Assembly (NCBI RefSeq): GCF_009301415.1
Contig: NZ_CP045072.1
Span: 1,789,001 to 1,853,000, forward strand
Direction: 5' to 3'
Source: Paracoccus kondratievae
Lineage (GTDB): Bacteria; Pseudomonadota; Alphaproteobacteria; Rhodobacterales; Rhodobacteraceae
Length of the DNA: 64,000 bases
The position numbers and the translations under genes were made by a program. Positions 18,701 to 36,240 of this stretch are shown here, in pieces; the stretch's first letter is position 1; the number at the start of each line of letters is the position of its first letter. The notes beneath the pieces are model-generated. The model was given only the letters and a program-made list of their open reading frames with translations. It searched no databases and was not told the DNA's origin.

Positions 18701-19522
18701 TCACCCCGCCAAGAGCCGCTCCGTACCATCCCGCAGGGCCGCAAGGTCGATGCGGAACCGCTCTGCCAGAACCGGTTCAAAACTCTCGGGTTGCACAGGG
18801 GTCCTGTAGCCCGGCCCGACAGCGCCCGAGTCATTGTCGTGATGCAAAAGCCGCACATACATCGGTCGGCTCGCCAGCGCCACGCCAGGCATCAACGCGC
18901 CCACCTGCCAATGCGGATAATGAACAACGCAGCGTTCGGCATCCGGTGGCAGATAGACGGTCAATGCCGCACTGGCGTGGTGGGTGATGCGCAGTTCGGT
19001 CGTAATGCCCTTGGGCTTTACCCGCAGCACCACGCCGCGCGTATAATCGCAAAACAGCCTGCGCTTGCGTTCCCACAGCTGCCGCATATCAGCAAAGTCA
19101 CGCCGCGCATGACGGATATAGTCGACGGCCACCGCATCATCGTCGTCTTGACGGAAGTGGCCAACGACATCGGCACCCGGTTCGATATGGGGTGCGACAG
19201 CCGCCATGCAGGCATCCAGATGCGACTCCATCGGCGGGATCAGGGCCAACCTGAACTGCGGCACAGTCCCAGCCAGTTCGCGCAGATTGGACAGCCACGG
19301 GTCGGGCAGGTCCGGCCCGGTCATCAGCACAAGGGTAAAATCCGGATCCGTTTGCACGAGCAGACTGGGCAGAGTGACATGTTCAAACCAGAACCAGCGG
19401 CGTGCCAGCCGTTGGGGATCGTAAAGATAGGCCCGTCGTTCTTCCAAGCTGTCAGGAGCGGTCTGGAAACCGCGGCCGCCCAGATAGGAAAAGCGGCACA
19501 GGCCCAGCATCTGTATTCGCAT
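18701..19522 (-). CDS. Putative rhamnosyltransferase-like glycosyltransferase
   Basis: 273 aa, matching by recall the Rhamno_transf family of putative rhamnosyltransferases seen in Rhodobacteraceae. The N-terminus MRIQMLGLCRFSYLGGRGFQ, a mid-domain TLVLMTGPDLPDPWL and the aspartate-rich FRQDDDDAVAVDYI (D126-D129, a likely metal/nucleotide-sugar site) support this. No signal peptide or membrane helix. The ATG overlaps the stop of the EamA gene by one base (TGATG), so the two are coupled. The sugar acceptor is unknown. Confidence 0.75.
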   Translation of the reverse strand: MRIQMLGLCRFSYLGGRGFQTAPDSLEERRAYLYDPQRLARRWFWFEHVTLPSLLVQTDPDFTLVLMTGPDLPDPWLSNLRELAGTVPQFRLALIPPMESHLDACMAAVAPHIEPGADVVGHFRQDDDDAVAVDYIRHARRDFADMRQLWERKRRLFCDYTRGVVLRVKPKGITTELRITHHASAALTVYLPPDAERCVVHYPHWQVGALMPGVALASRPMYVRLLHHDNDSGAVGPGYRTPVQPESFEPVLAERFRIDLAALRDGTERLLAG

Positions 19523-20499
19523 CAATCCCTGCCTTGCAGTTTTCCCTCGCGCAGGATGGTGTAGATCCCCGCGCCCACGACCAGAGCTGAGCCTGCCCAG
19601 GTCCAGATATCGGGCCATTCGCCAAAGACTGTCAGCCCCAGCAGCACGGCCCAGACCAGCGAACTGTAACGGAACGGCGCGACGAAGGAAATCTCTCCTA
19701 CCCGCATGGTCGCGACAGCTGTGATATAGCCGACGCTTAGAAACACCGCAGCTAGCACCAAAAGCGCAAGTTCACCCGTCGTCGGAAACCGCCAGCTTTC
19801 CCCGGCGCTAAGCAACAGACCGGACAGCGCCACCGCAAGAGCGGCGTGAAACGCAACTGTCGATGAGCCCACCCCCACCGAGAACAGCCGCGTCGTCATG
19901 TCCCGCAATACGATCAGCAGCATCGCCACCAATGCCACACCCGACCAAAGGTCAAAGGCCCCCGTCCCCGGGCGCAGGATCAGCAGCACTCCGCAAAAAC
20001 CGATGGTGATGGCAAGCATCCGCCTCCACCCCAGCCTTTCGCGGAAAAACAATGCAGCCGCCAGAGTGATCGCCAAAGGCAGCGCCTGCATGATGGCCGA
20101 GATATCGGCCAGCGCCATCTGCCGCAGCGCCAGCAGATAAAGCACCGTCGAGGCAACATCCGCCGCTGTGCGCAGGATCAGCGGTGCCATATCGCCGCGG
20201 GGCACCCGCAGGCGCACCCCGCCTTGTGCCCGCGCCAGAAACACCAGCAGCAGCAGCACAACCCCTCCGCGAAGGGCGATCGCCTGATAAAGCGGCAGGC
20301 TTTGGGTGACGGCCTTCATCACCGTGTCGTTACAGATGAAAGCAGCAGTGCTGAGCATCATCAGCAATGAGCCGCGCAGATTATCCGCCCCTCCGCCCGG
20401 CAAAACGGACGAGGGCGGCAGAACCGGCGGCGTTGCAGCGGGGGGCAGATCAGGCCTTAGCATAGCGGTCCGATACACAAGATGGCTGCCCCCGATCAT
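19522..20499 (-). CDS. EamA (DMT) family membrane transporter
   Basis: 325 aa with about ten predicted membrane helices arranged as two EamA repeats (for example LRGSLLMMLSTAAFICNDTVMK; then GEISFVAPFRYSSLVWAVLLG in the second repeat). The cytoplasmic N-terminal 40 residues are proline-rich. Likely a metabolite exporter in the inner membrane; substrate unknown. The ATG at 20499 directly follows the stop of the upstream gene; an ATG 12 codons later is an alternative because neither has a strong ribosome site. Confidence 0.85.
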   Translation of the reverse strand: MIGGSHLVYRTAMLRPDLPPAATPPVLPPSSVLPGGGADNLRGSLLMMLSTAAFICNDTVMKAVTQSLPLYQAIALRGGVVLLLLVFLARAQGGVRLRVPRGDMAPLILRTAADVASTVLYLLALRQMALADISAIMQALPLAITLAAALFFRERLGWRRMLAITIGFCGVLLILRPGTGAFDLWSGVALVAMLLIVLRDMTTRLFSVGVGSSTVAFHAALAVALSGLLLSAGESWRFPTTGELALLVLAAVFLSVGYITAVATMRVGEISFVAPFRYSSLVWAVLLGLTVFGEWPDIWTWAGSALVVGAGIYTILREGKLQGRD

Positions 20500-21105
20500 C
20501 TACCAGAGAGTGATCAGTGACCAGCCAAGGCTCAGCTTTACCTCATCCACCAGCTCGACAATCGGGATGAAGGAAAGAAAGACGAATGCGTCAAACAGGT
20601 TGCGCCGCAGCGTCGCCGTATCGAACTGCGCTGTGGGACCGGTCCGGAACAGGGTCGGATCGGGCAGGAAAAAGGGCGTGCGCGCCGCATAGGCGTCATA
20701 TTCGGGACCAAAGCTTTCGGACAGAAAATCCGCCTCGCGCCGGGCGGTGACCCACAGGATCGCGCCCACTGTGCCCCCGATCAGCAGCGCCAGGCTGATT
20801 GCGCCAAACATCAGTCCGATCCCCGTCGCCGCCACGGTCGAAAAGAAGTAAAGCGGATTTCGGGTCATCGAATAGGGTCCATCCTGCATGACGACCCGGT
20901 TCTTGGCCCCGCCGACATAGAGGATTGACCAGAACCGCCCCAGCACCCCCGCCAGCAAAAGCAGGATGCCAAAGGCTTCGATAGTCTCATGCCCAAAGCC
21001 CTGCAATTTCAGGGCCGGGTTGATGACAAAAACGGCTGGTATCAGAGCCAGCGCCGACAGGCGGAGGATGTTGATACGGATCTTCTGATTGACCGCTGCG
21101 CGCAT
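20500..21105 (-). CDS. Isoprenylcysteine carboxyl methyltransferase-like membrane protein
   Basis: 201 aa, four or five membrane helices. The motif GPYSMTRNPLYF and the later EADFLSESFGPEYDAYAART match the ICMT/PEMT-type phospholipid methyltransferase fold (SAM-binding RNPxY). In bacteria such proteins methylate small molecules or lipids, and the substrate here is unknown. GCAGGAGAGGTC precedes ATG 21105; a frame extension to 21228 would cross the rpoC terminator. It is the first gene of a three-gene unit with the EamA transporter and glycosyltransferase. Confidence 0.8.
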   Translation of the reverse strand: MRAAVNQKIRINILRLSALALIPAVFVINPALKLQGFGHETIEAFGILLLLAGVLGRFWSILYVGGAKNRVVMQDGPYSMTRNPLYFFSTVAATGIGLMFGAISLALLIGGTVGAILWVTARREADFLSESFGPEYDAYAARTPFFLPDPTLFRTGPTAQFDTATLRRNLFDAFVFLSFIPIVELVDEVKLSLGWSLITLW

Positions 21106-21215
21106 GACCTCTCCTGCGAACTGATCAGATGGTGGCTCGCCCCTAATATCGTTATCCGCCGCCCGCAATTCACGCAATCGAGACCTGCAAGTGTGCGACC
21201 GGGACAGAGAAACGA

Positions 21216-21243
21216 AAAGGCCCGGCATTTCTGCCGGGCCTTT
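21216..21243 (-). terminator. Intrinsic terminator after rpoC
   Basis: AAAGGCCCGGC and GCCGGGCCTTT form a perfect 11-bp stem with a 6-base loop, 21 bases after the rpoC stop, with T residues next to the stem on the minus strand. It is nearly symmetric. It closes the long secE-to-rpoC cluster. Confidence 0.85.
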
Positions 21244-21263
21244 CCTTCAGATCATGATCTGGA

Positions 21264-25475
<4,212 letters not shown>

Positions 25476-25556
25476 TTCCAAATCCTATTCAGGGGCGCGG
25501 ACTGCGGGAGGGGACCTGCGGGGCGCGCACTATGGCGCACCCCGCGCGGTGATCCG

Positions 25557-29705
<4,149 letters not shown>

Positions 29706-29878
29706 AGAGGGTCTAACCTTTCGTCTTTCGCTTGCGCAGGCCGTCGGGGCCCGGACTGCACAAGGCGGCGAATGAGGGCGGGGTTCAATTCGTGCCGTGC
29801 GTCCCACCGCACGACTCCCGAACCCCGAACATGCCCTGAGGGAAGGTCTGTTGCGAAACCGCCCTTCAAGACAGGTTC

Positions 29879-29908
29879 GGCAGGGACCGGAAAACCCCGG
29901 ACCCTGCC
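29879..29908 (-). promoter_or_regulatory. Hairpin in the rplL-rpoB spacer
   Basis: GGCAGGGACCGG and CCGGACCCTGCC pair over 12 positions with one mismatch and a 6-base loop. There is no T-run on the minus strand; TTTT follows on the plus strand. In E. coli this same spacer holds an attenuator and an RNase III site that lower rpoBC relative to rplJL, and a similar role is plausible. Confidence 0.5.
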
Positions 29909-29942
29909 CGTTTTCTTGCAGTCAACTGGCCGCAAGGGCCAA

Positions 29943-30323
29943 TTACTTCAGCTCGACCTTGGCACCAGCCGCTTCGAGCTTCTTCTTCATTTCTTCGGCG
30001 TCGGCTTTCGAGGCACCCTCTTTCACCTTGCCACCAGCTTCGACCAGGTCCTTGGCTTCTTTCAGGCCCAGACCGGTGATGCCGCGCACTTCTTTGATCA
30101 CGTTGATCTTGTTGGCGCCGGCGTCGACCAGGACGACGTCGAATTCGGTTTTCTCTTCGGCAGCGCCGCCGGCGTCACCACCAGCAGCCGGGCCGGCAAC
30201 CATGACAGCGCCGCCAGCAGCCGGCTCAATGCCGTATTCTTCTTTCAGGATGTTTTTCAGTTCCTGGGCTTCCAGCAGGGTCAGGCCCACGATTTCTTCG
30301 GCGAGTTTTTTCAGGTCAGCCAT
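29943..30323 (-). CDS. rplL: 50S ribosomal protein L7/L12
   Basis: 126 aa stalk protein that recruits translation factors. An N-terminal dimerisation helix ([21 protein letters not shown]), an Ala/Gly hinge ([20 protein letters not shown]) and the factor-binding domain ([21 protein letters not shown]) are all present. It follows rplJ by 66 bases. Confidence 0.98.
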   Translation of the reverse strand: MADLKKLAEEIVGLTLLEAQELKNILKEEYGIEPAAGGAVMVAGPAAGGDAGGAAEEKTEFDVVLVDAGANKINVIKEVRGITGLGLKEAKDLVEAGGKVKEGASKADAEEMKKKLEAAGAKVELK

Positions 30324-30389
30324 TTTTCCGTTCTTTCATTAAGTGTTCCAACGTCGGGGTTTCAACCCCACGACGGAATTGGGATTGCC

Positions 30390-30905
30390 TCAGGCGGCCT
30401 CGCGCTCTTCCAGAGTCTTGAGGATGCCCGCGATGTTGCTGGCAGGTGCGCCAATCGCGCCCGCGATGTTGGATGCCGGGGCACCGATGCAAGCCACGAT
30501 CGAAGCGATAAGCTCCTCGCGCGACGGCATCTGGGCCACAGCCTTCACACCGGCCGGGTCAAGCGCCGTGTCACCCATGGCGCCGCCAAGAATCACGAAC
30601 TTGTCGTTACCCTTGGCGAATTTGTCCGCGACCTTGGCAGCAGCCACCGGGTCCTCGGAAAAGGCGAGCACGGTCATACCCGTCAGATAGTCGGCGATGC
30701 TTGCGCAAGGCTTTCCATCCAGGGCGATCTTGGCGAGCCTGTTCTTGGCAACGCGGACGGACCCGCCAGCTTCGCGCATTTGCGCGCGCAGGTCCTGCAT
30801 TTCGGCAACCGTCATTCCCTCGTAGCGGGCAACCACCACGACGCCAGAGGCTTCAAAGATCTGGCCGAGTTCCTCGACCACCTGTTCTTTTTGCGCTCTA
30901 TCCAC
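30390..30905 (-). CDS. rplJ: 50S ribosomal protein L10
   Basis: 171 aa stalk base protein that binds L12 dimers and, as L10-L12, represses its own m[19 protein letters not shown] is the family N-terminus. I use the GTG at 30905 because GGAG lies seven bases upstream and it gives the expected N-terminus; the frame to 30998 runs into the leader. The C-terminal helix ([12 protein letters not shown]) is the L12 docking part. Confidence 0.93.
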   Translation of the reverse strand: MDRAQKEQVVEELGQIFEASGVVVVARYEGMTVAEMQDLRAQMREAGGSVRVAKNRLAKIALDGKPCASIADYLTGMTVLAFSEDPVAAAKVADKFAKGNDKFVILGGAMGDTALDPAGVKAVAQMPSREELIASIVACIGAPASNIAGAIGAPASNIAGILKTLEEREAA

Positions 30906-31148
30906 GGTTTCACTCCAAGTTGGGGGTTTCCCCCCGGCTCTCATTTTCCCAGCGCCGCAAGCGGCACCGGGGCGGGTCCGTGACGGTCCCAAGATCACCC
31001 GGGGCGGGGCCCGGAAAATGGTCTTGATCCCATCTCAGGAAGGACGATTAAGCCGGTTTCCCGGCACCCTCCGTCTCGGACAGGACGAGGCATCGCTGCC
31101 TCGCCATCCGCCGGCCCCCGTAAAGGACGCCGGCGAAATTCTTGCCGC
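30906..31148 (-). promoter_or_regulatory. Probable L10 autoregulatory leader
   Basis: The 243-base rplA-rplJ spacer is rich in structure. On the minus strand CGAGGCA/TGCCTCG (31086-31103, loop GCGA) is followed by GCCGG/CCGGC with a GAAA loop (31052-31065), then several GC-rich dyads up to the rplJ ribosome site. Position and structures fit the known ribosomal L10 leader, which L10-(L12)4 binds. The assignment is by position, not by a covariance search. Confidence 0.5.
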
Positions 31149-31847
31149 TTATTCGGCGGCGGTCGAAGTCAGGTCCAGCGACACGCCCGGACCCATGGTC
31201 GAGCTGATCGAGACCTTCTTCACATAGGTGCCTTTCGCGCCCGAGGGCTTGGCCTTGTTCACCGCATCCACAAAGGCGCGGATGTTCTGGGCCAGCTTCT
31301 CGACTTCGAACGAGGCTTTGCCGACGCCAGCGTGGACAACGCCCGCTTTCTCGGCCTTGAATTGAACCTCACCACCTTTGGCAGCGTCGACAGCAGCTTT
31401 CACGTCCATCGTCACCGTGCCGACTTTGGGGTTCGGCATCAGGTTGCGCGGGCCAAGGATTTTGCCAAGACGGCCAACCAGCGGCATCATGTCCGGAGTG
31501 GCGATGCAGCGGTCGAACTCGATCTTGCCCGACTGGATGGTTTCCATCAGGTCCTCAGCGCCAACGATATCGGCACCAGCGGCGCGGGCTTCGTCAGCCT
31601 TGGGGCCACGAGCAAAGACGGCAACGCGCACGTCCTTGCCGGTGCCGTTCGGCAGGGTGACGACACCACGAACCATCTGGTCGGCGTGGCGCGGGTCAAC
31701 GCCCAGATTCATCGCGATCTCGACGGTTTCGTCAAATTTCGCGGTGGCGTTGTCCTTGACCAGCTTGACAGCTTCCTCGACCGAAAGGTTCGATTTGCCA
31801 TCAAAGGCGGCGCGGGCAGCGGCTTGCTTTTTCGAAAGTTTAGCCAT
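31149..31847 (-). CDS. rplA: 50S ribosomal protein L1
   Basis: 232 aa protein of the L1 stalk, which guides deacylated tRNA out of the E site. [24 protein letters not shown] and [23 protein letters not shown] are diagnostic. Its start is 3 bases from the rplK stop. Confidence 0.98.
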   Translation of the reverse strand: MAKLSKKQAAARAAFDGKSNLSVEEAVKLVKDNATAKFDETVEIAMNLGVDPRHADQMVRGVVTLPNGTGKDVRVAVFARGPKADEARAAGADIVGAEDLMETIQSGKIEFDRCIATPDMMPLVGRLGKILGPRNLMPNPKVGTVTMDVKAAVDAAKGGEVQFKAEKAGVVHAGVGKASFEVEKLAQNIRAFVDAVNKAKPSGAKGTYVKKVSISSTMGPGVSLDLTSTAAE

Positions 31848-31850
31848 GGC

Positions 31851-32303
31851 TCAGCCTTTCACCTCGATGCCGATCGAACGCGCCGAGCCCAGGATGATTT
31901 GCATCGCGGCCTCGACGTCGTTGGCGGACAGGTCCTTCATCTTCGCTTCGGCGATCTCGCGGATCTGCTTGACAGTCACGGTGCCAGCGACCTGACGACC
32001 GGGCTTTTCCGAGCCCTTGGCGCGGTTGCGCTTGCCCTGCGGCTTAAGACCGGCAGCCTTCTTGAGCAGGAACGACGCAGGCGGCGTCTTGGTCTCGAAG
32101 GTAAAGGATTTATCGGCGTAGTAGGTGATCACGACCGGAACAGGGATGCCCTGCTCCATCTCCTGCGTGCGGGCGTTGAACGCCTTGCAGAATTCCATGA
32201 TGTTGATGCCGCGCTGACCCAGAGCCGGGCCGACGGGCGGGGACGGGTTCGCCTGACCCGCCTTGATTTGCAGCTTTAGGCTGCCGACAACTTTCTTGGC
32301 CAT
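31851..32303 (-). CDS. rplK: 50S ribosomal protein L11
   Basis: 150 aa protein of the GTPase-associated centre. [25 protein letters not shown] with the proline-rich hinge and [17 protein letters not shown] are diagnostic. It is about 6 residues longer than E. coli L11, with an alphaproteobacterial insert ([18 protein letters not shown]). Confidence 0.97.
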   Translation of the reverse strand: MAKKVVGSLKLQIKAGQANPSPPVGPALGQRGINIMEFCKAFNARTQEMEQGIPVPVVITYYADKSFTFETKTPPASFLLKKAAGLKPQGKRNRAKGSEKPGRQVAGTVTVKQIREIAEAKMKDLSANDVEAAMQIILGSARSIGIEVKG

Positions 32304-32387
32304 CTGGCCCTCTCCTTATCATCACGCCCCGCCCGGTATGAGCTTTGGGGCCGACTTAGCGGTGCGGCTCACGCCTCCCGCAGATGA

Positions 32388-32927
32388 TCACGCGGTTTTG
32401 GCGACCTGCGTGAATTCCAGTTCGACCGGGGTGGGACGGCCAAAGATCGAAACGGTCACTTTGACACGATTCGCGACCTCGTCCACTTCCTCGACCATGC
32501 CCGAGAAGCCTTCGAACGGCCCGTCGGTCACATTCACTTTTTCACCCACGTCAAAGCGGATCAGGTTACGCGGCGCGACTTCGGCTCCGCCCTCGCCCGT
32601 GCGATTCAAGATCGCATTCACCTCGTCGTCGCGCATGGGCATCGGCTTGCCGTGCGCGCCAAGGAAACCGGTGACGCGGTTGATCGAGTTGACCAGATGA
32701 TAGGTCTGATCCGTCAGCTCCATCCGCACCAGAACATAGCCGGGCATGAAACGGCGCTCGGAGGTGACTTTCTTGCCCCGGCGAATCTCGATCACTTCCT
32801 CGGTCGGGACCAGCACTTCTTCGATCTGGTCCTGCAAACCCTTTTCAGTCACCGCCTGACGAATCGCCTCGGCGACCTTCTTTTCAAAGTTTGACAGGAC
32901 GCTGACCGAATACCAACGCTTTGCCAT
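32388..32927 (-). CDS. nusG: Transcription termination/antitermination protein NusG
   Basis: 179 aa. The N-terminal NGN domain (MAKRWYSVSVLSNFEKKVAEAI, GYVLVRMELTD) binds the polymerase clamp; the C-terminal KOW domain (FDVGEKVNVTDGPFEGFSGMVEEV) binds Rho or S10. ATG 32927 gives the canonical start; the extension to 32975 does not. A 195-base spacer separates it from secE. Confidence 0.97.
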   Translation of the reverse strand: MAKRWYSVSVLSNFEKKVAEAIRQAVTEKGLQDQIEEVLVPTEEVIEIRRGKKVTSERRFMPGYVLVRMELTDQTYHLVNSINRVTGFLGAHGKPMPMRDDEVNAILNRTGEGGAEVAPRNLIRFDVGEKVNVTDGPFEGFSGMVEEVDEVANRVKVTVSIFGRPTPVELEFTQVAKTA

Positions 32928-33122
32928 GTCTCGATCGACCCCTGTTTCCTTCCGGGCGGACCAAGGCCAACCCATTGAATTCCTTTACCGCCCCGGCCGG
33001 ACTGGGCGCAAATCATGCTAGCGCCGGCCAAATCGAAATCGGCGCGCACGACCGAATCGATGCACGCCGCGTTAAGGGCAGGTCGGGCGGACATACCGCC
33101 CCCTGCCGCTCAATGCAAGCCC

Positions 33123-33317
33123 TCAGCTACCGATCAGGTTGATGACGCTCGACAGACCAGTCTTGATCAACAGATCCACGAGGAAGAAAAACACCGACGC
33201 CAACGTCGCCATGATGAAAACCATGATCGTGGTCGTCACCACCTCGCGGCGGGTGGGCCAGGCGATCTTGCCAAGCTCGCTGCGGACCTGGCTGATGAAC
33301 TGGACGGGGTTGGCCAT
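33123..33317 (-). CDS. secE: Protein translocase subunit SecE
   Basis: 64 aa single-span form, usual outside the gammaproteobacteria. The amphipathic region NPVQFISQVRSELGKIAWPTRREV carries the conserved W-P-T-R-(R/K)-E motif, followed by one membrane helix (TTIMVFIMATLASVFFFLVDLLI). ATG 33317 follows GGAAATCC; the frame to 33461 is not SecE-like. It lies downstream of tRNA-Trp as in many bacteria. Confidence 0.96.
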   Translation of the reverse strand: MANPVQFISQVRSELGKIAWPTRREVVTTTIMVFIMATLASVFFFLVDLLIKTGLSSVINLIGS

Positions 33318-33529
33318 GGATTTCCCTTCGGTCTTGCAGCGGGTCAGATAGCCTGTGCCGAGCCGCTTTTCAAGCGCCGGTTTCATACCCCATCTCCGGC
33401 TGCGACCGGATGTCCCTGACAGCTTGGCCAGCCGCGCAGGCTGACGGGTACGAATCAGCACAAGGCATAGCCTTGCCCACTATCCGGCACTGTCTTTGAT
33501 TGCTGCGGTGCCTGTCCAGTCAAGGTGAC

Positions 33530-33605
33530 TGGCAGGGGCAGAGGGACTCGAACCCCCGACCCTCGGTTTTGGAGACCGATGCTCTACCAACTGAGCTATA
33601 CCCCT
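33530..33605 (-). tRNA. tRNA-Trp (CCA anticodon)
   Basis: 76 bases with encoded CCA end. The 5' acceptor AGGGGTA (33605-33599) pairs with TGCCCCT near the 3' end; D-arm GCTCAGTTGGTAGAGC, anticodon loop CTCCAAA with CCA, and T-loop GTTCGAGTC are complete. The discriminator is G. It lies 13 bases after a candidate -10 box and before secE. Confidence 0.97.
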
Positions 33606-33617
33606 AGGCCGCGCTGC

Positions 33618-33646
33618 TGATTACGGCAGCTGCAAGGCCGGTTCAA
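33618..33646 (-). promoter_or_regulatory. Candidate promoter for tRNA-Trp and secE-nusG
   Basis: On the minus strand TTGAAC (33646-33641), 17-base spacer, TAATCA (33623-33618). Initiation would fall a few bases before the mature tRNA 5' end. Confidence 0.55.
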
Positions 33647-33655
33647 GAGGTAAGA

Positions 33656-35497
33656 TCACTCTGCCTCAAGAAACCCGCCCGATTGCCGCGCCCAAAGCCC
33701 CGCATAGATGCCGCCATGTGCCAGCAGCTCCTCATGAGTGCCCTGCTCGACGATGCGGCCCCGCTCCATCACCACCAGCCGGTCCATACGGGCAATGGTG
33801 GAAAGCCGGTGCGCAATCGCGATCACGGTCTTGCCCTGCATCAGCATGTCGAGCTGCGACTGAATCGCCGCCTCTACCTCGCTGTCCAGCGCCGAAGTCG
33901 CCTCGTCCAGAACCAGAATCGGCGCATCCTTCAAAAGCACCCGCGCGATAGCGACCCGCTGGCGCTGACCGCCGGACAGTTTGACCCCGCGTTCACCCAC
34001 ATGCGCCTCCAGCCCCCGCCTGCCCTGCGAATCGGTCAGGCTGAAGATAAAGTCCGCCTCGGCGAGTTCGATAGCACGCCGGATCTCGGCCTCAGAAGCA
34101 TCGGGGCGACCATACGAGATGTTGTCACGGATCGACCGGTGCAAAAGCGAGGTGTCCTGCGTGACCACCCCGATGGCGGCGCGCAGTGATTCCTGCGTCA
34201 CCTGCGAGACGTCCTGACCATCGATCAGGATACGCCCCGTCTCAAGATCGTGGAAACGCAGCAGCAGGTTCACCAGCGTCGATTTCCCCGCCCCCGAGCG
34301 ACCGACCAGGCCAATACGCTCACCCGGCGCGATGGTCAGGCTAAGATCATCAAGCACCGCGCCGCGACCCTGGCTGGCCTGTTCGCCATAGCGGAAGGTG
34401 ACCTTGCTGAATTCGACCTGTCCTTCGGGCACAGAAAGCGGCCGGGCGCCCCTGGCGTCCGTCACCATGCGTGGCAGCGACAAAGAGCCGATCCCGTCGC
34501 GAACCGTACCGATGTTTTCGAACAGCATCGCGAACTCCCACATGATCCAGTGCGACATATTGCCAAGCCGCAGCGCCAGCGGGATAGCAACCGCCACCGC
34601 GCCGACGTCGATCTTGCCATGCGTCCACAGCCACAGCCCCAGCGCCGTGACCGCAAAGGTCAGCAGAGAGTTCAGGGTCGAGATCAGGATGTTCTGGATC
34701 GAGGCCAGCCGCATCTGCACATGAACCGTGCCGAGAAAGCCGTCCATGCTTTCGCGAACGTAAGCCTCTTCCCGCGATGAATGCGAGAACAGCTTGACGG
34801 TCGAGATGTTGGTGTAGCTGTCCACCACCCGGCCGGTCATCACCGCGCGGGCATCGGCCTGCGCCTCGCTGATCCGGCCGATGCGCGGAATCAGCCACCA
34901 CAGCAGCAGACCGTAAAGTACGGCCCAGGCGACAAAGGGCAGCGCCAGCCAGCCGTCGGTCGATGCCGCCAGCACCAGCGCACCGATGAAATAGACGCAG
35001 ACATAGGTCAGCACGTCCATGAACTTCATCGCCACTTCGCGCACAGCCAGCGCGGTCTGCATCAGCTTGGTGGCAATGCGGCCGGCAAACTCATCCTGAA
35101 AATAGCTCATCGACTGGCGCAGCAGATAGCGATGCGCCTGCCAGCGGATGCGCTGGGGAAAGTTGCCCATCAGCGTCTGGTGCATCAACAGCGAAAACAG
35201 CACCTGCAGCACCGGCAGACCGATCACCAGCAGCACGCCCATCAGGATCAGGCGACTGCCCTCGGTCGACCAAAAGTTCTGGCGGTCTGCCTCGGCCAGC
35301 AGGTTCACCAGTTCGCCCATATAGCCAAAAAGGATCACCTCGGCGATCGCGATCAGTGCCGAACAGGCCGCCATGGCCAGCATGAAGCCTTTGGCACCGC
35401 GCGAAAAATGCAGGATGAACCGCCACAAACCCTGCGGCGGCATCTGCGGCGGATCAGCCGGATAGGGATCAAGCCGGCGCTCGAACCAGCCAAACAT
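33656..35497 (-). CDS. ABC exporter, fused permease and ATPase
   Basis: 613 aa half-transporter of the ABCB/MsbA type, active as a dimer in the inner membrane. Six membrane helices occupy roughly residues 35-310. The ATPase has Walker A GRSGAGKST near 399-407, signature LSGGQRQR near 507-514, and Walker B ILVLDE near 527-532. The ATG at 35497 has GAGG six bases upstream; longer starts up to 35548 exist. A 16-bp perfect palindrome lies just upstream. The substrate is unknown; multidrug or lipid export is usual for the class. Confidence 0.88.
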   Translation of the reverse strand: MFGWFERRLDPYPADPPQMPPQGLWRFILHFSRGAKGFMLAMAACSALIAIAEVILFGYMGELVNLLAEADRQNFWSTEGSRLILMGVLLVIGLPVLQVLFSLLMHQTLMGNFPQRIRWQAHRYLLRQSMSYFQDEFAGRIATKLMQTALAVREVAMKFMDVLTYVCVYFIGALVLAASTDGWLALPFVAWAVLYGLLLWWLIPRIGRISEAQADARAVMTGRVVDSYTNISTVKLFSHSSREEAYVRESMDGFLGTVHVQMRLASIQNILISTLNSLLTFAVTALGLWLWTHGKIDVGAVAVAIPLALRLGNMSHWIMWEFAMLFENIGTVRDGIGSLSLPRMVTDARGARPLSVPEGQVEFSKVTFRYGEQASQGRGAVLDDLSLTIAPGERIGLVGRSGAGKSTLVNLLLRFHDLETGRILIDGQDVSQVTQESLRAAIGVVTQDTSLLHRSIRDNISYGRPDASEAEIRRAIELAEADFIFSLTDSQGRRGLEAHVGERGVKLSGGQRQRVAIARVLLKDAPILVLDEATSALDSEVEAAIQSQLDMLMQGKTVIAIAHRLSTIARMDRLVVMERGRIVEQGTHEELLAHGGIYAGLWARQSGGFLEAE

Positions 35498-35519
35498 CTT
35501 GAACCTCATTCTCATTGGT

Positions 35520-35535
35520 CCGGGCCGCGGCCCGG
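35520..35535. repeat. 16-bp perfect GC palindrome before the ABC exporter
   Basis: CCGGGCCGCGGCCCGG, fully self-complementary, 23 bases before the chosen ATG of the exporter and 36 bases after the truncated acetyltransferase stop. It could be an operator, a weak termination hairpin or a chance GC-rich dyad. Confidence 0.3.
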
Positions 35536-35570
35536 TTCGTTCCGTCAAACCGCCTCAGGCGGCCAGTCTT

Positions 35571-36071
35571 TCAAGCGCCGCGACATCGGCGCGCGCCAAT
35601 GCGGCGGTGGCACGCGCAATCCGCGCCAATGATGACACCGCTACCGATCCGGGCACCGGGCAGAATGGTAGCACCGTCGCCGATCCAGACATCATGGCCG
35701 ATCACCGTATCAGGCAGGCCGCTGATCTGGTCGATGTAATCGCCCACCCGTGCGTGATCAAAGATCGCAAAGGGATAGGTCGATACGCCGGCCATCGGAT
35801 GGTTGGCCGGGGCGGTGATGATCCGCACCCGGTCGGCAATCTGGCAAAACCGCCCGATGACCAGCCGCTCGGGCGCGCCCGCACAGGTATAAGGTGCCAA
35901 CCGCACCGCCCAGTCATCTGGCGGCTCAAAGCTGCTGGCATAGGTGAAATCGCCGATCTCGATATTCGGATGGTCGATCACCTGGTTCAGATACACCAGA
36001 CCCCGGCTCACAGAACCGTCTGGAAAGCGCATAGGGTGGGGCAAAGCCGCCTCAAGGAAGTCAGCAGTCAT
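35571..36071 (-). pseudogene. Truncated Vat-type hexapeptide acetyltransferase
   Basis: 166 aa. The front is a good match to Vat/CatB-like xenobiotic acetyltransferases (left-handed beta helix): NQVIDHPNIEIGDFTYAS, IGRFCQIADRVRI, NHPMAGVSTYPF with the catalytic-type histidine, and GHDVWIGDGATILPGARIGSGVIIGA. After IIGA the usual last coil and C-terminal helix (a GSVVTRDV-like continuation) are missing. Instead the frame reads a short Cys/Arg-rich tail and stops. In another frame the same bases read ARIARATAALARADVAALE and continue to a TGA, which looks like the true end of a different protein. A deletion or frameshift is inferred. ATG 36071 has GAGGA upstream. Could still be functional if short. 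Confidence 0.65.
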
Positions 36072-36240
36072 GGGAATCCTCGTCAATCCGTCCGTGAAAG
36101 GTCAGATGTGCGAGCTGTCCATGACACCGTTCTCCTCTGTTGCGGCTGCTACTTTAGACGGATTTTCCGGGTGAGGCAACGTGATTGACAGCGCCCTTTC
36201 CGGCAACCGAATTCCCCGCCCTGCCAGGGAGGGACGAAAG

